A stretch of 64,000 nucleotides of DNA from Stomoxys calcitrans (taxonomy: Eukaryota; Arthropoda; Insecta; Diptera; Muscidae): contig NC_081554.1 of the NCBI RefSeq assembly GCF_963082655.1, forward strand, positions 39,268,354 to 39,332,353, written 5' to 3'. Under the pieces are notes generated by a model. It was given only the letters and a program-made list of their open reading frames with translations, was not told where the DNA came from and ran no database searches. Made by a program: the position numbers and the translations under genes. Positions 1 through 9,545 of the stretch are shown in pieces. Position 1 is the first letter of the stretch, and each line of letters opens with the position of its first letter.

Positions 1-17
1 TTTAACTAAACTTAGTT

Positions 18-135
18 TTTCAGCAGAATCCATGGTGGTGGATTTCCAAGTTTCGGCCCCGCCGAACTTAGTTTAAGTAAGATTTGATTAAAAAGAGGTT
101 GCATATATTAATTCACTCCGTGCCACTATGGAGGA
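18..135. repeat. DINE-end-like spacer, first of three
   Basis: A block of about 118 bp begins with TTTCAGCAGAATCCATGGTGG, runs through a 'TTCGGCCC.GCCGAA' box and ends before a SINE head. Related blocks lie at about 427-544 and 816-935 (and +3,214). SINE plus spacer therefore forms a nested tandem array with a period near 390-400 bp. The TTCGGCC.GGCCGAA palindrome is the same box found near the 3' ends of the DINE-like elements elsewhere in the window. Confidence 0.6.
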
Positions 136-141
136 GGCCAC

Positions 142-418
142 CTTAGCGCAGAGGTTAGCTTGTCCGCCTATGCCGCTGAACGCCTATGTTCAACTCCTGG
201 CGAGACCATCAGAAAAAAATTTCATCGGTGGAGGATTTCCCCTCCTTATGGACAACATTTGTGAGTTACTATGCCATGTAAAACTTCTCTCCGCAGAGGT
301 GTCGCACTGGAGGCCCCTTATCATTGAGCTTAAAACTTGAATCGGACTGCACTCATTGATATGTGAGAAGTTTGCCCCTATTCCTTAGTGGAATGTTCAT
401 GGGCTAATTTTGCATTTG
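142..418 (+). mobile_element. tRNA-derived SINE, copy 1
   Basis: The head resembles a tRNA gene: an A-box-like TAGCGCAGAGGTTAGC, then a degenerate B box (GTTCAACTCC). The body contains the family landmarks GGTGTCGCACTGG, TTGAATCGGACTGCACTCA and TTCCTTAGTGGAATGTTCA. It is a Pol III-type non-autonomous retroposon. The B box is mutated and the middle lacks the TTCGGACTCGGCTATAAAA segment seen in the better copy at 31741-32036. Confidence 0.75.
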
Positions 419-549
419 CATAAATTTTTAGCAGAATCCATGGTGGTGGGTTTCCAAGATTCGGCCCTGCCAAATTTAGGGTAGGTAAGGTTTGATTGAA
501 AAGTGGGTGCAGATATTCATCCGCCCCATGCCACTATGGAGGAGGCCAC

Positions 550-812
550 AGTAGCGCAAAGGTTAGCATGTCCACCTATGACGCTGAACGCTTGGTTCGA
601 ATCCTGGCGAGACCATTGGAAAAAATGTTCAGCGGTGGTTTTCCCCTCCTAATGCTGGCAACATTTGTAAGGTACTATGCCATGTAAAACTTCTCTCCAC
701 AGAGGTGTCGCACTGTGGCACGCCGTTCGGACTCGGCTATAAAAAGGAGGCTCCTTATCAGTTTGCCCCTGTTCCTTAGTAAAGTGTTCATGGGCAAATT
801 TTGCATTTGCAT
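550..812 (+). mobile_element. tRNA-derived SINE, copy 2
   Basis: This copy has a good Pol III promoter: an A-box-like GTAGCGCAAAGGTTAGC and an exact B box GGTTCGAATCC near 594-604. The body has GGTGTCGCACTGTGG and the TTCGGACTCGGCTATAAAA landmark. It then loses the segment with TTGAATCGGACTGCACTC and resumes at TTTGCCCCTGTTCC. Relative to the full-length copy this is an internal deletion of several tens of bp. Confidence 0.8.
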
Positions 813-1312
813 AAATTTTTAGCAGAATCCATGGTGGTGGGTTTCCAAGATTCGGCCCGGCCGAATTTAGGGTAGGTAAGGTTTGATTGAAAAGAGTGTG
901 CAGATATTAATCCGCCCCATGCCACTATGGACATATACCGAAGCCAGTTACCTCGAAAAGGAAAATCTAAGTTAGGAATTTCGTGCTACTTACAAAATTC
1001 TTAATTGTTTTCCATGCCACTCCCAGAAGTTGGTTCATGTGTGGTTTAGTCTCCCCACTTAAGTGTCGGTATCTGTTAGACGCGAAAGCCGGACAGTGAC
1101 AAAGGAAATGCTTCAATGTTTCATCATCTTCCCCGCATGTCCTACACATGCTATCACTTGCAGCACCGATTTACATAATGTACCCCGTGATGATACCAAT
1201 AGCTATACTGTCCTCCTAATTACTTCCTTTCTGTTATAGCCTCGTCCTCGTTTCCCTCGATCTGGGTCCCCCATAGGATTTTCGCCATCCTACCGACCGT
1301 TTCACTGTTCTA

Positions 1313-1533
1313 TTGGGTTGCCCAAAAAGTAATTGCGGATTTTTCATATAGTCGGCGTTGACAAATTTTTTCACAGCTTGTGACTCTGTAATCGCATTCT
1401 TTCTTCTGTCAGTTATCAGCTGTTACTTTTAGCTTGCTTTAGAAAAAAAGTGTAAAAAAAAGTATAAAAGTATATGTAAAAAATGCATATACTTTCTTTT
1501 AAAAAATACGCAATTACTTTTTGGGCAACCCAA
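1313..1533. mobile_element. Mariner-type MITE, 221 bp
   Basis: Terminal inverted repeats start TTGGGTTGCCCAAAAAGTAA and are flanked by TA on both sides (1311-1312 and 1534-1535), the classical mariner/Tc1 target duplication. The interior has no coding capacity and matches the other MITEs in this window, although this copy is shorter and one TIR is diverged (TACGCAATTAC). It splits the LINE between its zinc-knuckle and RNase H segments. Confidence 0.9.
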
Positions 1534-1950
1534 TACAATGTTGCATGCGCATTCGCCGTTCACTCCCTTAACTCGGACTGCGTCGACCCTAAAGGCTTCA
1601 GGTTAACCAAGTTTAATGACGGCAGTCCTCTAGCATTCACCGCCAAATCATCTGCCATTTCACTCCCCCTTACTCCGTTATGGTCCGGCACCCAAATAAT
1701 GCGGATTAAGCCATCCTCAGAGGTGGCGTTAATCTCTTTCTTACACTGCAAGACTGTTCGTGACCTTACCGCCATGGTTTTCTATTGCCCTTATGGCAAT
1801 TTTACTGTCGGTAAAGATGTTCACACTCGACATCCTCGCATTAGCACCACACCTTTTCACACATTCCGTGATCGCCCGGATCTCCGCCTGCAGAACTGTA
1901 TTATGGTCAGGCAGTCTAAAACAGATCTCAGTCCCTGGGTTCTCAATGTA

Positions 1951-2188
1951 TGGGTTGCCCAAAAAGTAATTGCGGATTTTTTAAAAGAAATAAAATGCAT
2001 TTTTAATAAAACTTAGAATGAACTTTAATCAAATATACTTTTTTTACACTTTTTTTTTCTAAAGCAAGCTAAAAGTAACAGCTGATAACTGACAGAAGAA
2101 AGAATGCAATTACCGAGTCACAAGCCGTTGAAAAAATTTGTCAACGCCGACTATATGAAAAATCCGCAATTACTTTTTGGGCAACCCA
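1951..2188. mobile_element. Mariner-type MITE, 238 bp
   Basis: Same family as 1313-1533 in the opposite orientation, with TIRs TGGGTTGCCCAAAAAGTAAT and TA at 1949-1950 and 2189-2190. It interrupts the RNase H domain between the GLGFYG-like segment and YIENPGTEI, so the LINE was already in place when the MITE arrived. Some open frames here appear to end in 'GLPKK'. That is MITE TIR read as protein. Confidence 0.9.
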
Positions 2189-2213
2189 TAGAACCCCAGC
2201 CCCACTCTGTCCT

Positions 2214-2820
2214 CTAGCTTTGATCCATCTGTGTAACATGATCTTCCAGATGGCATTACTAGGATTTCGTTTATCCAAGATTGTGCCGCTGGCAGCAGTT
2301 CCTCGCACTCGACCTTAAGGTTCATCTCAGGTATCCGATCGGAAACTTTTTCCTTTCCTTCCAGGTTTTCTATCGTTGCCTCGATTATACCGCGATGGTA
2401 TGATCCATTCTGATCATGATCAATTATCGATCCATCCGTGTAACATGATCTTCCAGATGGCAATACTAGGGTTTCGTCTATCCAAGACTGTGCAGAAGGC
2501 AGCAGTTCCTTGCACTCGACTTCAAGGTTGATCTCAGGTATTCGATCGGAAACCTTTTCCCTTCCTTCCAGGTTTCCTATCGTTGCCTCGATTATATCGT
2601 GATGGTATGATCCATTAGGATTATGATCAATTATCGATCCATCCATGTAACATGATCTTCCAGATGGCAATACTAAGGTTCCGTCAATCCAAGACTGTGC
2701 TGATGGCAGCAGTTGACCTCAAAGTTCGTCTCAGGTATCCCATCGGAAACTTCTTCCCTTCCTTTCAGGTTTCCTATCGTCGCCGCCTCGATTATACCGC
2801 GATGGTATGAGCTGCTCCCA
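2214..2820 (-). repeat. 207 bp in-frame tandem triplication inside RNase H
   Basis: The block coding for PSGRSCYTDGS...VECEELLPAAQSWI is repeated about three times with a period of 207 bp (69 codons). Units lie near 2214-2420, 2421-2627 and a deleted third at 2628-2820. Each unit repeats the catalytic YTDGS strand plus its upstream linker. The first two are frame-preserving; the third has lost part of the linker. The duplicate in the second 3.2 kb unit is at 5428-6034. Confidence 0.85.
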
Positions 2821-3355
2821 TCCTAAACCATTCTCCCATCACCTTAAGTGTCATAGCCGTTCAATCTGTATGTCAATGGGTCGGATATCTAGAATAGTCT
2901 CCAGTGCCCTAGTGGGCGTGGTTCTCATCGCTCCGTCTATGCCAAGACAACATAATCCCTGAACCTGTTGTATGATCCTTATGTTGCACGTTTTCTCCAT
3001 AGCAGTCCACTACTGAGGCTTAAGTAAGTATCGGTCTAATCACGCTCCTGTAGAGCCAGTGGACTATCCTCGGCCGAACTTTGCACGATTTTACCTGTTT
3101 GAATTCAGAAATACATTCTTCGGGGATTTGATAGCTGGCTGGTTGTCTGAGAAGATATTTATGCCAATCGTCGTTGTGACATTACAGCCATTCCACCACT
3201 TCTTAATGTGCAAGGATCACCGATTGATATACACTGCAGTGGTTGGGTAACCTTCTCAATATGATCAGTCCAAGTTCTTCAGTAGTTTAAGTAAGATTTG
3301 ATTAAAAAGAGGTTGCATATATTAATTCACTCCGTGCCACTATGGAGGAGGCCAC

Positions 3356-3632
3356 CTTAGCGCAGAGGTTAGCTTGTCCGCCTATGCCGCTGAACGCCTA
3401 TGTTCAACTCCTGGCGAGACCATCAGAAAAAAATTTCATCGGTGGAGGATTTCCCCTCCTTATGGACAACATTTGTGAGTTACTATGCCATGTAAAACTT
3501 CTCTCCGCAGAGGTGTCGCACTGGAGGCCCCTTATCATTGAGCTTAAAACTTGAATCGGACTGCACTCATTGATATGTGAGAAGTTTGCCCCTATTCCTT
3601 AGTGGAATGTTCATGGGCTAATTTTGCATTTG
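3356..3632 (+). mobile_element. tRNA-derived SINE, copy 1 (second unit)
   Basis: Exact positional counterpart of 142-418 at +3,214, with the same mutated B box and the same missing middle segment. Confidence 0.75.
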
Positions 3633-3763
3633 CATAAATTTTTAGCAGAATCCATGGTGGTGGGTTTCCAAGATTCGGCCCTGCCAAATTTAGGGTAGGT
3701 AAGGTTTGATTGAAAAGTGGGTGCAGATATTCATCCGCCCCATGCCACTATGGAGGAGGCCAC

Positions 3764-4026
3764 AGTAGCGCAAAGGTTAGCATGTCCACCTATGACGCTG
3801 AACGCTTGGTTCGAATCCTGGCGAGACCATTGGAAAAAATGTTCAGCGGTGGTTTTCCCCTCCTAATGCTGGCAACATTTGTAAGGTACTATGCCATGTA
3901 AAACTTCTCTCCACAGAGGTGTCGCACTGTGGCACGCCGTTCGGACTCGGCTATAAAAAGGAGGCTCCTTATCAGTTTGCCCCTGTTCCTTAGTAAAGTG
4001 TTCATGGGCAAATTTTGCATTTGCAT
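3764..4026 (+). mobile_element. tRNA-derived SINE, copy 2 (second unit)
   Basis: Counterpart of 550-812 at +3,214. It has the same intact B box GGTTCGAATCC and the same internal deletion. Confidence 0.8.
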
Positions 4027-4526
4027 AAATTTTTAGCAGAATCCATGGTGGTGGGTTTCCAAGATTCGGCCCGGCCGAATTTAGGGTAGGTAAGGTTTGA
4101 TTGAAAAGAGTGTGCAGATATTAATCCGCCCCATGCCACTATGGACATATACCGAAGCCAGTTACCTCGAAAAGGAAAATCTAAGTTAGGAATTTCGTGC
4201 TACTTACAAAATTCTTAATTGTTTTCCATGCCACTCCCAGAAGTTGGTTCATGTGTGGTTTAGTCTCCCCACTTAAGTGTCGGTATCTGTTAGACGCGAA
4301 AGCCGGACAGTGACAAAGGAAATGCTTCAATGTTTCATCATCTTCCCCGCATGTCCTACACATGCTATCACTTGCAGCACCGATTTACATAATGTACCCC
4401 GTGATGATACCAATAGCTATACTGTCCTCCTAATTACTTCCTTTCTGTTATAGCCTCGTCCTCGTTTCCCTCGATCTGGGTCCCCCATAGGATTTTCGCC
4501 ATCCTACCGACCGTTTCACTGTTCTA

Positions 4527-4747
4527 TTGGGTTGCCCAAAAAGTAATTGCGGATTTTTCATATAGTCGGCGTTGACAAATTTTTTCACAGCTTGTGACTC
4601 TGTAATCGCATTCTTTCTTCTGTCAGTTATCAGCTGTTACTTTTAGCTTGCTTTAGAAAAAAAGTGTAAAAAAAAGTATAAAAGTATATGTAAAAAATGC
4701 ATATACTTTCTTTTAAAAAATACGCAATTACTTTTTGGGCAACCCAA
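4527..4747. mobile_element. Mariner-type MITE (second unit)
   Basis: Counterpart of 1313-1533 at +3,214, with the same TIRs and flanking TA dinucleotides. Confidence 0.9.
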
Positions 4748-5164
4748 TACAATGTTGCATGCGCATTCGCCGTTCACTCCCTTAACTCGGACTGCGTCGA
4801 CCCTAAAGGCTTCAGGTTAACCAAGTTTAATGACGGCAGTCCTCTAGCATTCACCGCCAAATCATCTGCCATTTCACTCCCCCTTACTCCGTTATGGTCC
4901 GGCACCCAAATAATGCGGATTAAGCCATCCTCAGAGGTGGCGTTAATCTCTTTCTTACACTGCAAGACTGTTCGTGACCTTACCGCCATGGTTTTCTATT
5001 GCCCTTATGGCAATTTTACTGTCGGTAAAGATGTTCACACTCGACATCCTCGCATTAGCACCACACCTTTTCACACATTCCGTGATCGCCCGGATCTCCG
5101 CCTGCAGAACTGTATTATGGTCAGGCAGTCTAAAACAGATCTCAGTCCCTGGGTTCTCAATGTA

Positions 5165-5402
5165 TGGGTTGCCCAAAAAGTAATTGCGGATTTTTTAAAA
5201 GAAATAAAATGCATTTTTAATAAAACTTAGAATGAACTTTAATCAAATATACTTTTTTTACACTTTTTTTTTCTAAAGCAAGCTAAAAGTAACAGCTGAT
5301 AACTGACAGAAGAAAGAATGCAATTACCGAGTCACAAGCCGTTGAAAAAATTTGTCAACGCCGACTATATGAAAAATCCGCAATTACTTTTTGGGCAACC
5401 CA
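5165..5402. mobile_element. Mariner-type MITE (second unit)
   Basis: Counterpart of 1951-2188 at +3,214, again splitting the RNase H domain. Confidence 0.9.
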
Positions 5403-5427
5403 TAGAACCCCAGCCCCACTCTGTCCT

Positions 5428-6034
5428 CTAGCTTTGATCCATCTGTGTAACATGATCTTCCAGATGGCATTACTAGGATTTCGTTTATCCAAGATTGTGC
5501 CGCTGGCAGCAGTTCCTCGCACTCGACCTTAAGGTTCATCTCAGGTATCCGATCGGAAACTTTTTCCTTTCCTTCCAGGTTTTCTATCGTTGCCTCGATT
5601 ATACCGCGATGGTATGATCCATTCTGATCATGATCAATTATCGATCCATCCGTGTAACATGATCTTCCAGATGGCAATACTAGGGTTTCGTCTATCCAAG
5701 ACTGTGCAGAAGGCAGCAGTTCCTTGCACTCGACTTCAAGGTTGATCTCAGGTATTCGATCGGAAACCTTTTCCCTTCCTTCCAGGTTTCCTATCGTTGC
5801 CTCGATTATATCGTGATGGTATGATCCATTAGGATTATGATCAATTATCGATCCATCCATGTAACATGATCTTCCAGATGGCAATACTAAGGTTCCGTCA
5901 ATCCAAGACTGTGCTGATGGCAGCAGTTGACCTCAAAGTTCGTCTCAGGTATCCCATCGGAAACTTCTTCCCTTCCTTTCAGGTTTCCTATCGTCGCCGC
6001 CTCGATTATACCGCGATGGTATGAGCTGCTCCCA
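5428..6034 (-). repeat. 207 bp RNase H triplication (second unit)
   Basis: Counterpart of 2214-2820. The triplication is present in both 3.2 kb units with the same deletion in its third repeat, so it predates the large duplication. Confidence 0.85.
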
Positions 6035-6773
6035 TCCTAAACCATTCTCCCATCACCTTAAGTGTCATAGCCGTTCAATCTGTATGTCAATGGGTCGGAT
6101 ATCTAGAATAGTCTCCAGTGCCCTAGTGGGCGTGGTTCTCATCGCTCCGTCTATGCCAAGACAACATAATCCCTGAACCTGTTGTATGATCCTTATGTTG
6201 CACGTTTTCTCCATAGCAGTCCACTACTGAGGCTTAAGTAAGTATCGGTCTAATCACGCTCCTGTAGAGCCAGTGGACTATCCTCGGCCGAACTTTGCAC
6301 GATTTTACCTGTTTGAATTCAGAAATACATTCTTCGGGGATTTGATAGCTGGCTGGTTGTCTGAGAAGATATTTATGCCAATCGTCGTTGTGACATTACA
6401 GCCATTCCACCACTTCTTAATGTGCAAGGATCACCGATTGATATACACTGCAGTGGTTGGGTAACCTTCTCAATATGATCAGTCCAAGTTCTTCAGAGTA
6501 AAGAGTGAGGTTAGAGCCGCTTTCCCAAGTTAGACAGATAGATCATTAAATGAAATAACCACATTGCTTTGTTTTTTTTTTGTATTTATTTTTAATAGAC
6601 ACTTGAACAATGCGTACGCTTGGCATATGCAAACATACAGATAAATATGTACAAAAATATACAGCAACATAATTCGAAACAAAATATAAAATACAGGAGA
6701 CATATAAGGTTTTAACTTAAAAAAAATTACAAACAAAACAGGGAAATAAAATCAGAACACATCGACGATGATT

Positions 6774-6892
6774 TTTATTTACAAGCAAAACTAACACTGA
6801 AGTCTTTAGGCAAGAAAATTAAGTCAAATATTGGTATTGTCAGAGAGTTAGTAGCAATCGTTGTTGTTGTTGTTGTTTTAGTTGGATTTATT
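6774..6892 (-). terminator. Candidate polyadenylation region of the 6931-7971 gene
   Basis: On the minus strand AATAAA occurs at 6892-6887, about 40 bases past the stop codon, and again at 6779-6774. A (GTT)n stretch (about 6860-6877, read as AAC on the gene strand) lies between them. Either hexamer could be used. The more distal one gives a more usual 3' UTR of about 150-180 nt. This is a motif-based call only. Confidence 0.4.
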
Positions 6893-6930
6893 TGAACTTG
6901 CTTCACTGTTTGCCTGCAACAAATGCTTAA

Positions 6931-7971
6931 CTAAAATCTACGCAATCCACCGCTAATGGGCGATTGTAATGGGGAACCATGGCCAAAATGCAAAGCACTC
7001 GCTCTGGCCATCTCAGAGCGGGTACGCGCTTCATTAGCATTCGCACGTATCATTTCATTGCTAATGTAGCCCAAGGAACCCGAACCCAAATGTATCTTTC
7101 CGTCGGCTAGACGTACCAAACCCAGACCTCCGGAGCCCAAAGAGATTTGATTGTCTTTGCTGGCCGATAGGCTTTGTTGTGCCAGAATATTGATATTGGC
7201 TCTAGAATCGATTTGTACACCTGGATAAGCAGGAGCAGTAGCACCTGTGCCTGTTGCTCCAAATTGCGCCCGGAAATCATCGCGCACAGCAGGAGCCAAA
7301 TAGGGTTCTGTATTTTGTTTAAGATCATTATCAATGATTTCAATAACCGCATATTGCTTAAGAGGGCGACCATCAAAGGGATTCTGTTCCACGGGCAGAG
7401 GGTGAATGACGGCAGTTCCACCGAAAGGTACTCGCAAAGGTTGTGTGGTATGTCCTGCAATTCCACTAGCGGTTGGGGGTGTAAAAGTTCCCAGTAACAG
7501 TCCACTTTCACCTGTTCGCGGAGCATGGGTGCTAAAGGTACCACCTGATCCAGAAATTCCATATGATGAGGGTCCCGTTGGTGGAGGTGGTTGGTTGTAA
7601 ATACCTTGAGATGATGGTCTATATTGCTGGGCAATTTTACCCACACCAAATGCAGGACCACTGGGGGGAATATATGTTGGACCAGGATGTGTTACTGCTG
7701 CCGTGGGATGAGTCTGGAATAATGCCTGTTGATTGACCGTTACCTTAGGCCGGCCAGTTGGCAGAGCCGGTAGATTGGGTACTGCTGGCAGCGGCTTAAT
7801 TGTGGGTAATGGAGGAAAATAATGACCACCAGATGATCCAGAAGATGTGGGCTGTTGATATGAATGGCCTTCATTTATGGGCCGCGCCGGTCTTTCATAG
7901 GTGTATTGGCAACTGACCAAGGCGAAAGATGCACCCAGCGCCACAAAGACTAATGCATTCAATCGAAACAT
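6931..7971 (-). CDS. Secreted proline/glycine-rich protein, cuticle- or matrix-like
   Basis: Open frame of 346 codons and the only convincing host gene in the window. Residues 1-21 form a hydrophobic signal peptide ending in FALVSC, with probable cleavage before QYTYERP, so the product is expected to be secreted. Residues 50-180 are low-complexity and rich in Pro, Gly and Ser (PLPTIKPLPAVPNLPALP, QPPPPTGPSSYG). A more ordered part follows (residues 196-235, PFDGRPLKQYAVIEIIDND). The C-terminal region carries a doubled LGSGGLG / LGSGSLGY motif at 278-301 around VRLADGKIH. No chitin-binding RR consensus or Tweedle block is visible. I infer a structural cuticular or extracellular-matrix protein, but do not recognise a named orthologue. 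The start is supported by the signal peptide and by a 3' splice site just upstream. No internal stops, and it lies outside the repeats. Confidence 0.85.
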   Translation of the reverse strand: MFRLNALVFVALGASFALVSCQYTYERPARPINEGHSYQQPTSSGSSGGHYFPPLPTIKPLPAVPNLPALPTGRPKVTVNQQALFQTHPTAAVTHPGPTYIPPSGPAFGVGKIAQQYRPSSQGIYNQPPPPTGPSSYGISGSGGTFSTHAPRTGESGLLLGTFTPPTASGIAGHTTQPLRVPFGGTAVIHPLPVEQNPFDGRPLKQYAVIEIIDNDLKQNTEPYLAPAVRDDFRAQFGATGTGATAPAYPGVQIDSRANINILAQQSLSASKDNQISLGSGGLGLVRLADGKIHLGSGSLGYISNEMIRANANEARTRSEMARASALHFGHGSPLQSPISGGLRRF

Positions 7972-7973
7972 AT

Positions 7974-8000
7974 CTGGAAATATAAAAAGTAAAAATAAAT
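7974..8000 (-). promoter_or_regulatory. 3' splice site two bases before the start codon
   Basis: Read on the minus strand, a branch-point-like CTAAG is followed by a T-rich tract and TTTCCAG, with AG at 7975-7974. ATG follows after two bases (AT|ATG). The coding exon therefore begins at 7973 and the gene should have at least one upstream noncoding exon beyond 8000. Insect cuticle genes often have an intron near the start codon. The upstream exon and promoter cannot be located from this sequence. Confidence 0.7.
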
Positions 8001-8104
8001 CTTAGTTATGGAGGTTGTATTTCGTTTTAAAAGATATAAATAAAAATTTAGCATTGGCAGAGTCTAGGCCTTCGTTTACAACCAAATAATACTGACATTC
8101 TGAC

Positions 8105-8395
8105 AGCCTGAAAGTTACACGCAACGACTTCTGCAGAAGCTGTGACATCGACGAAGCAGAGATTATAGAACATATGCTATTTGTGTGCCCCCCGCACTGG
8201 CAGTCAGAAGGAGTTCCATCTAAGGTTCTCATTTCTTTGAGAACTTGTCTGGTTTAGCGGATGTAAACATTCACAAATTGTAGGGTTTTTTAAAGTGTCC
8301 TGTATGGATCTGGAACGGTAGGAACTAGAAGGCATATTCATTTTCCTGTTCCTGTAGTTTCACAATAGACGAAAATGTCACTTAAACGTTAAATA
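8105..8395 (+). pseudogene. LINE 3'-end fragment (zinc-knuckle region)
   Basis: Plus-strand translation gives LKVTRNDFCRSCDIDEAEI followed by IEHMLFVCP, a C..C...H....C knuckle typical of the C-terminus of I/LOA-type ORF2. A decayed tail follows (SLRTCLV, VPVVSQ). A second, oppositely oriented copy of this family lies at 12446-12903. Both are truncated and full of stops. The remnant lies upstream of the host gene's 3' splice site, so it may sit within an intron of that gene. Confidence 0.6.
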
Positions 8396-8589
8396 CCTTG
8401 CTCTCTACACAGATAAAAATAATTTAAAAAAAAACAACAACTTTTGTTGCAAAATCTACGACGAAATTTGTTATTTTTCCTGCAACAATTTATTTTAAAT
8501 CTCAACGACCCAAGTTTAAATATGTTGTTGAAAGACACTCGCAAGCCAACAAATAACAAAAACAACAACAATATTATTCAAAAGCAAAA
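8396..8589. other. AT-rich spacer with ACAACA/TTGTTG inverted motifs
   Basis: No coding potential. Several short ACAACAAC and GTTGTTG/TTGTTG stretches in opposite orientation could pair, as in a small foldback element, but I see no clear terminal repeats or target duplication. Confidence 0.3.
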
Positions 8590-9545
8590 CAAACAAGTAA
8601 AAGCGTGCTAAGTTCGGCCGGGCCGAATCTTATATACATCCCTATAAGGATGTATATGGTCCGGTTTGGAGCACAATTAAATTATATCTTGGAGACCGGT
8701 GTAAAATGTCAGCCAATTCGTACAAGAATTGCGCCCTTTGGGGGCTCAAGATGTAAAATAGAGAAGTCGATTTATATAGGAGCTGTATCGGGCCATAGAC
8801 GATTCAGACAATAAAAAAACACGTATGTTGATGGTCATGAGAGAATTCGTCGTACAAAATTTCAGGCAAATCGGATAAGAATTGCGCACTCTAGAAGCTC
8901 AAGAAGACAAGACCCAAGATCGGTTAATATGGCAGCTATATCAGGTTATGGACCGATTTGAACCATACTTGGCGCAGTTATTGGATATCATAACAAAACA
9001 CGTCGTACAAATTTTATTCCAATCGGATAAGAATTGCGCACTCTAGAGGCTGAAGAAGTCAAGACCCAAGTTCGGTTTATATGGCAGCTATATCAGGTTA
9101 TGGACCGATTTAAACCATACTTGGCACAGTTGTTGGATAGCATAACAAAACACGTCGTGCAAAATTTTATTCCAATCGGATAAGAATTGCGCACTCTAGA
9201 GGCTCAAGAAGTCAAGACCCAAGATCGGTTTATATGGCAGCTATATCAGGTTTTGGACCGATTTGAACCATACTTGGCACAGTTGTTGGATATCATAACA
9301 AAAAGCGTCGAGACGGCGCAATTCTTATCCCATTTGGCTCAAAATTCGTATGAGGTGTTTTGTTATGAGAACCAACAACTGTGCTTAGTATGGTTCAAAT
9401 CGGCCCTTGACTTCTTGAGCCTCTAGAGGGCGCAATTCTTATCCGATTTGGCTGAAATTTTACAATGACATTTACTATGATCTCCAAAATTCAATTCGAT
9501 TATGGTCCAATTGCGTAGCAATTCTTTTCAATTATCCCTTGTTTG
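8590..9545 (-). mobile_element. DINE-1/Helentron-like element, family A, with inverted distal part
   Basis: It starts with the family end AACAAGTAAAAGCGTGCTAA and the palindromic GGCCGGGCCGAA box, then runs through about 150 bp core repeats (ATTGCGCACTCTAGAGGCTC, GATCGGTTTATATGGCAGCT) in the minus orientation. Near 9310 the same core continues in the plus orientation (CTTGACTTCTTGAGCCTCTAG) until a LINE begins at about 9546. The opposite terminus (TATACCC..CCACC) is absent. This is a rearranged or fused copy, non-coding. Confidence 0.75.

Larger units (their letters stand above)
69..3282. repeat. Tandem duplication, copy 1 (3,214 bp unit)
   Basis: Every feature in this interval recurs exactly 3,214 bp downstream, and the copies look identical wherever I compared them, including the open frames. 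The match begins at base 69 (pairs with 3283) and breaks at 68 versus 3282. The unit carries two SINE copies, DINE-end spacers, two mariner MITEs and the 3' half of a LINE. Near-identity means either a very recent duplication or an assembly artefact. The sequence alone cannot separate the two. Confidence 0.95.
936..3282 (-). pseudogene. LOA/I-like non-LTR retrotransposon, 3' half (broken)
   Basis: On the minus strand, conceptual translation gives in order: an RT-thumb-like segment (KSCKVRPRIVHWLYRSVIRP, near 3035-3100), an RNase H domain with YTDGSK (about 2220), LQAEIRAI and FTDSKIAI (1790-1900) and IWVPDHNGVRGSEMADD (about 1640-1700), and a C-terminal cysteine knuckle CRTCGEDDE...HFLCHCPAF (about 1090-1145). 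The four acidic RNase H positions can be seen. Frames are broken by stops, by two MITE insertions (1313-1533 and 1951-2188) and by a 207 bp triplication. No upstream RT palm or endonuclease is present, so the copy is 5' truncated. RNase H plus a terminal zinc knuckle fits the LOA/I-type lineages. The clade is inferred, not proven. Confidence 0.85.
3283..6496. repeat. Tandem duplication, copy 2 (3,214 bp unit)
   Basis: This is the second head-to-tail copy of the unit at 69-3282. It ends at 6496, where copy 1 continues into the junction and copy 2 continues into single-copy DNA flanking the host gene. The duplication breakpoint on this side therefore falls within the LINE sequence, close to the downstream flank of the gene at 6931-7971. 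Confidence 0.95.
4150..6496 (-). pseudogene. LOA/I-like LINE 3' half, second unit
   Basis: Duplicate of 936-3282, with the same RNase H, zinc-knuckle and MITE interruptions. At 6496 the LINE sequence stops and single-copy DNA begins. That point may be the original 5' truncation of the LINE or simply the duplication breakpoint. Confidence 0.85.

Noticed and set aside
1483..2016. 177-codon plus-strand open frame (and copy at 4697-5230)
   Set aside because: It runs antisense through the LINE RNase H and into two MITE ends. The minus strand carries the real, recognisable domains.
7107..7661. 184-codon minus-strand frame and plus-strand frames at 7174-7600 inside the host gene
   Set aside because: Out-of-frame shadows of the 346-codon secreted protein, which alone has a signal peptide and splice context.
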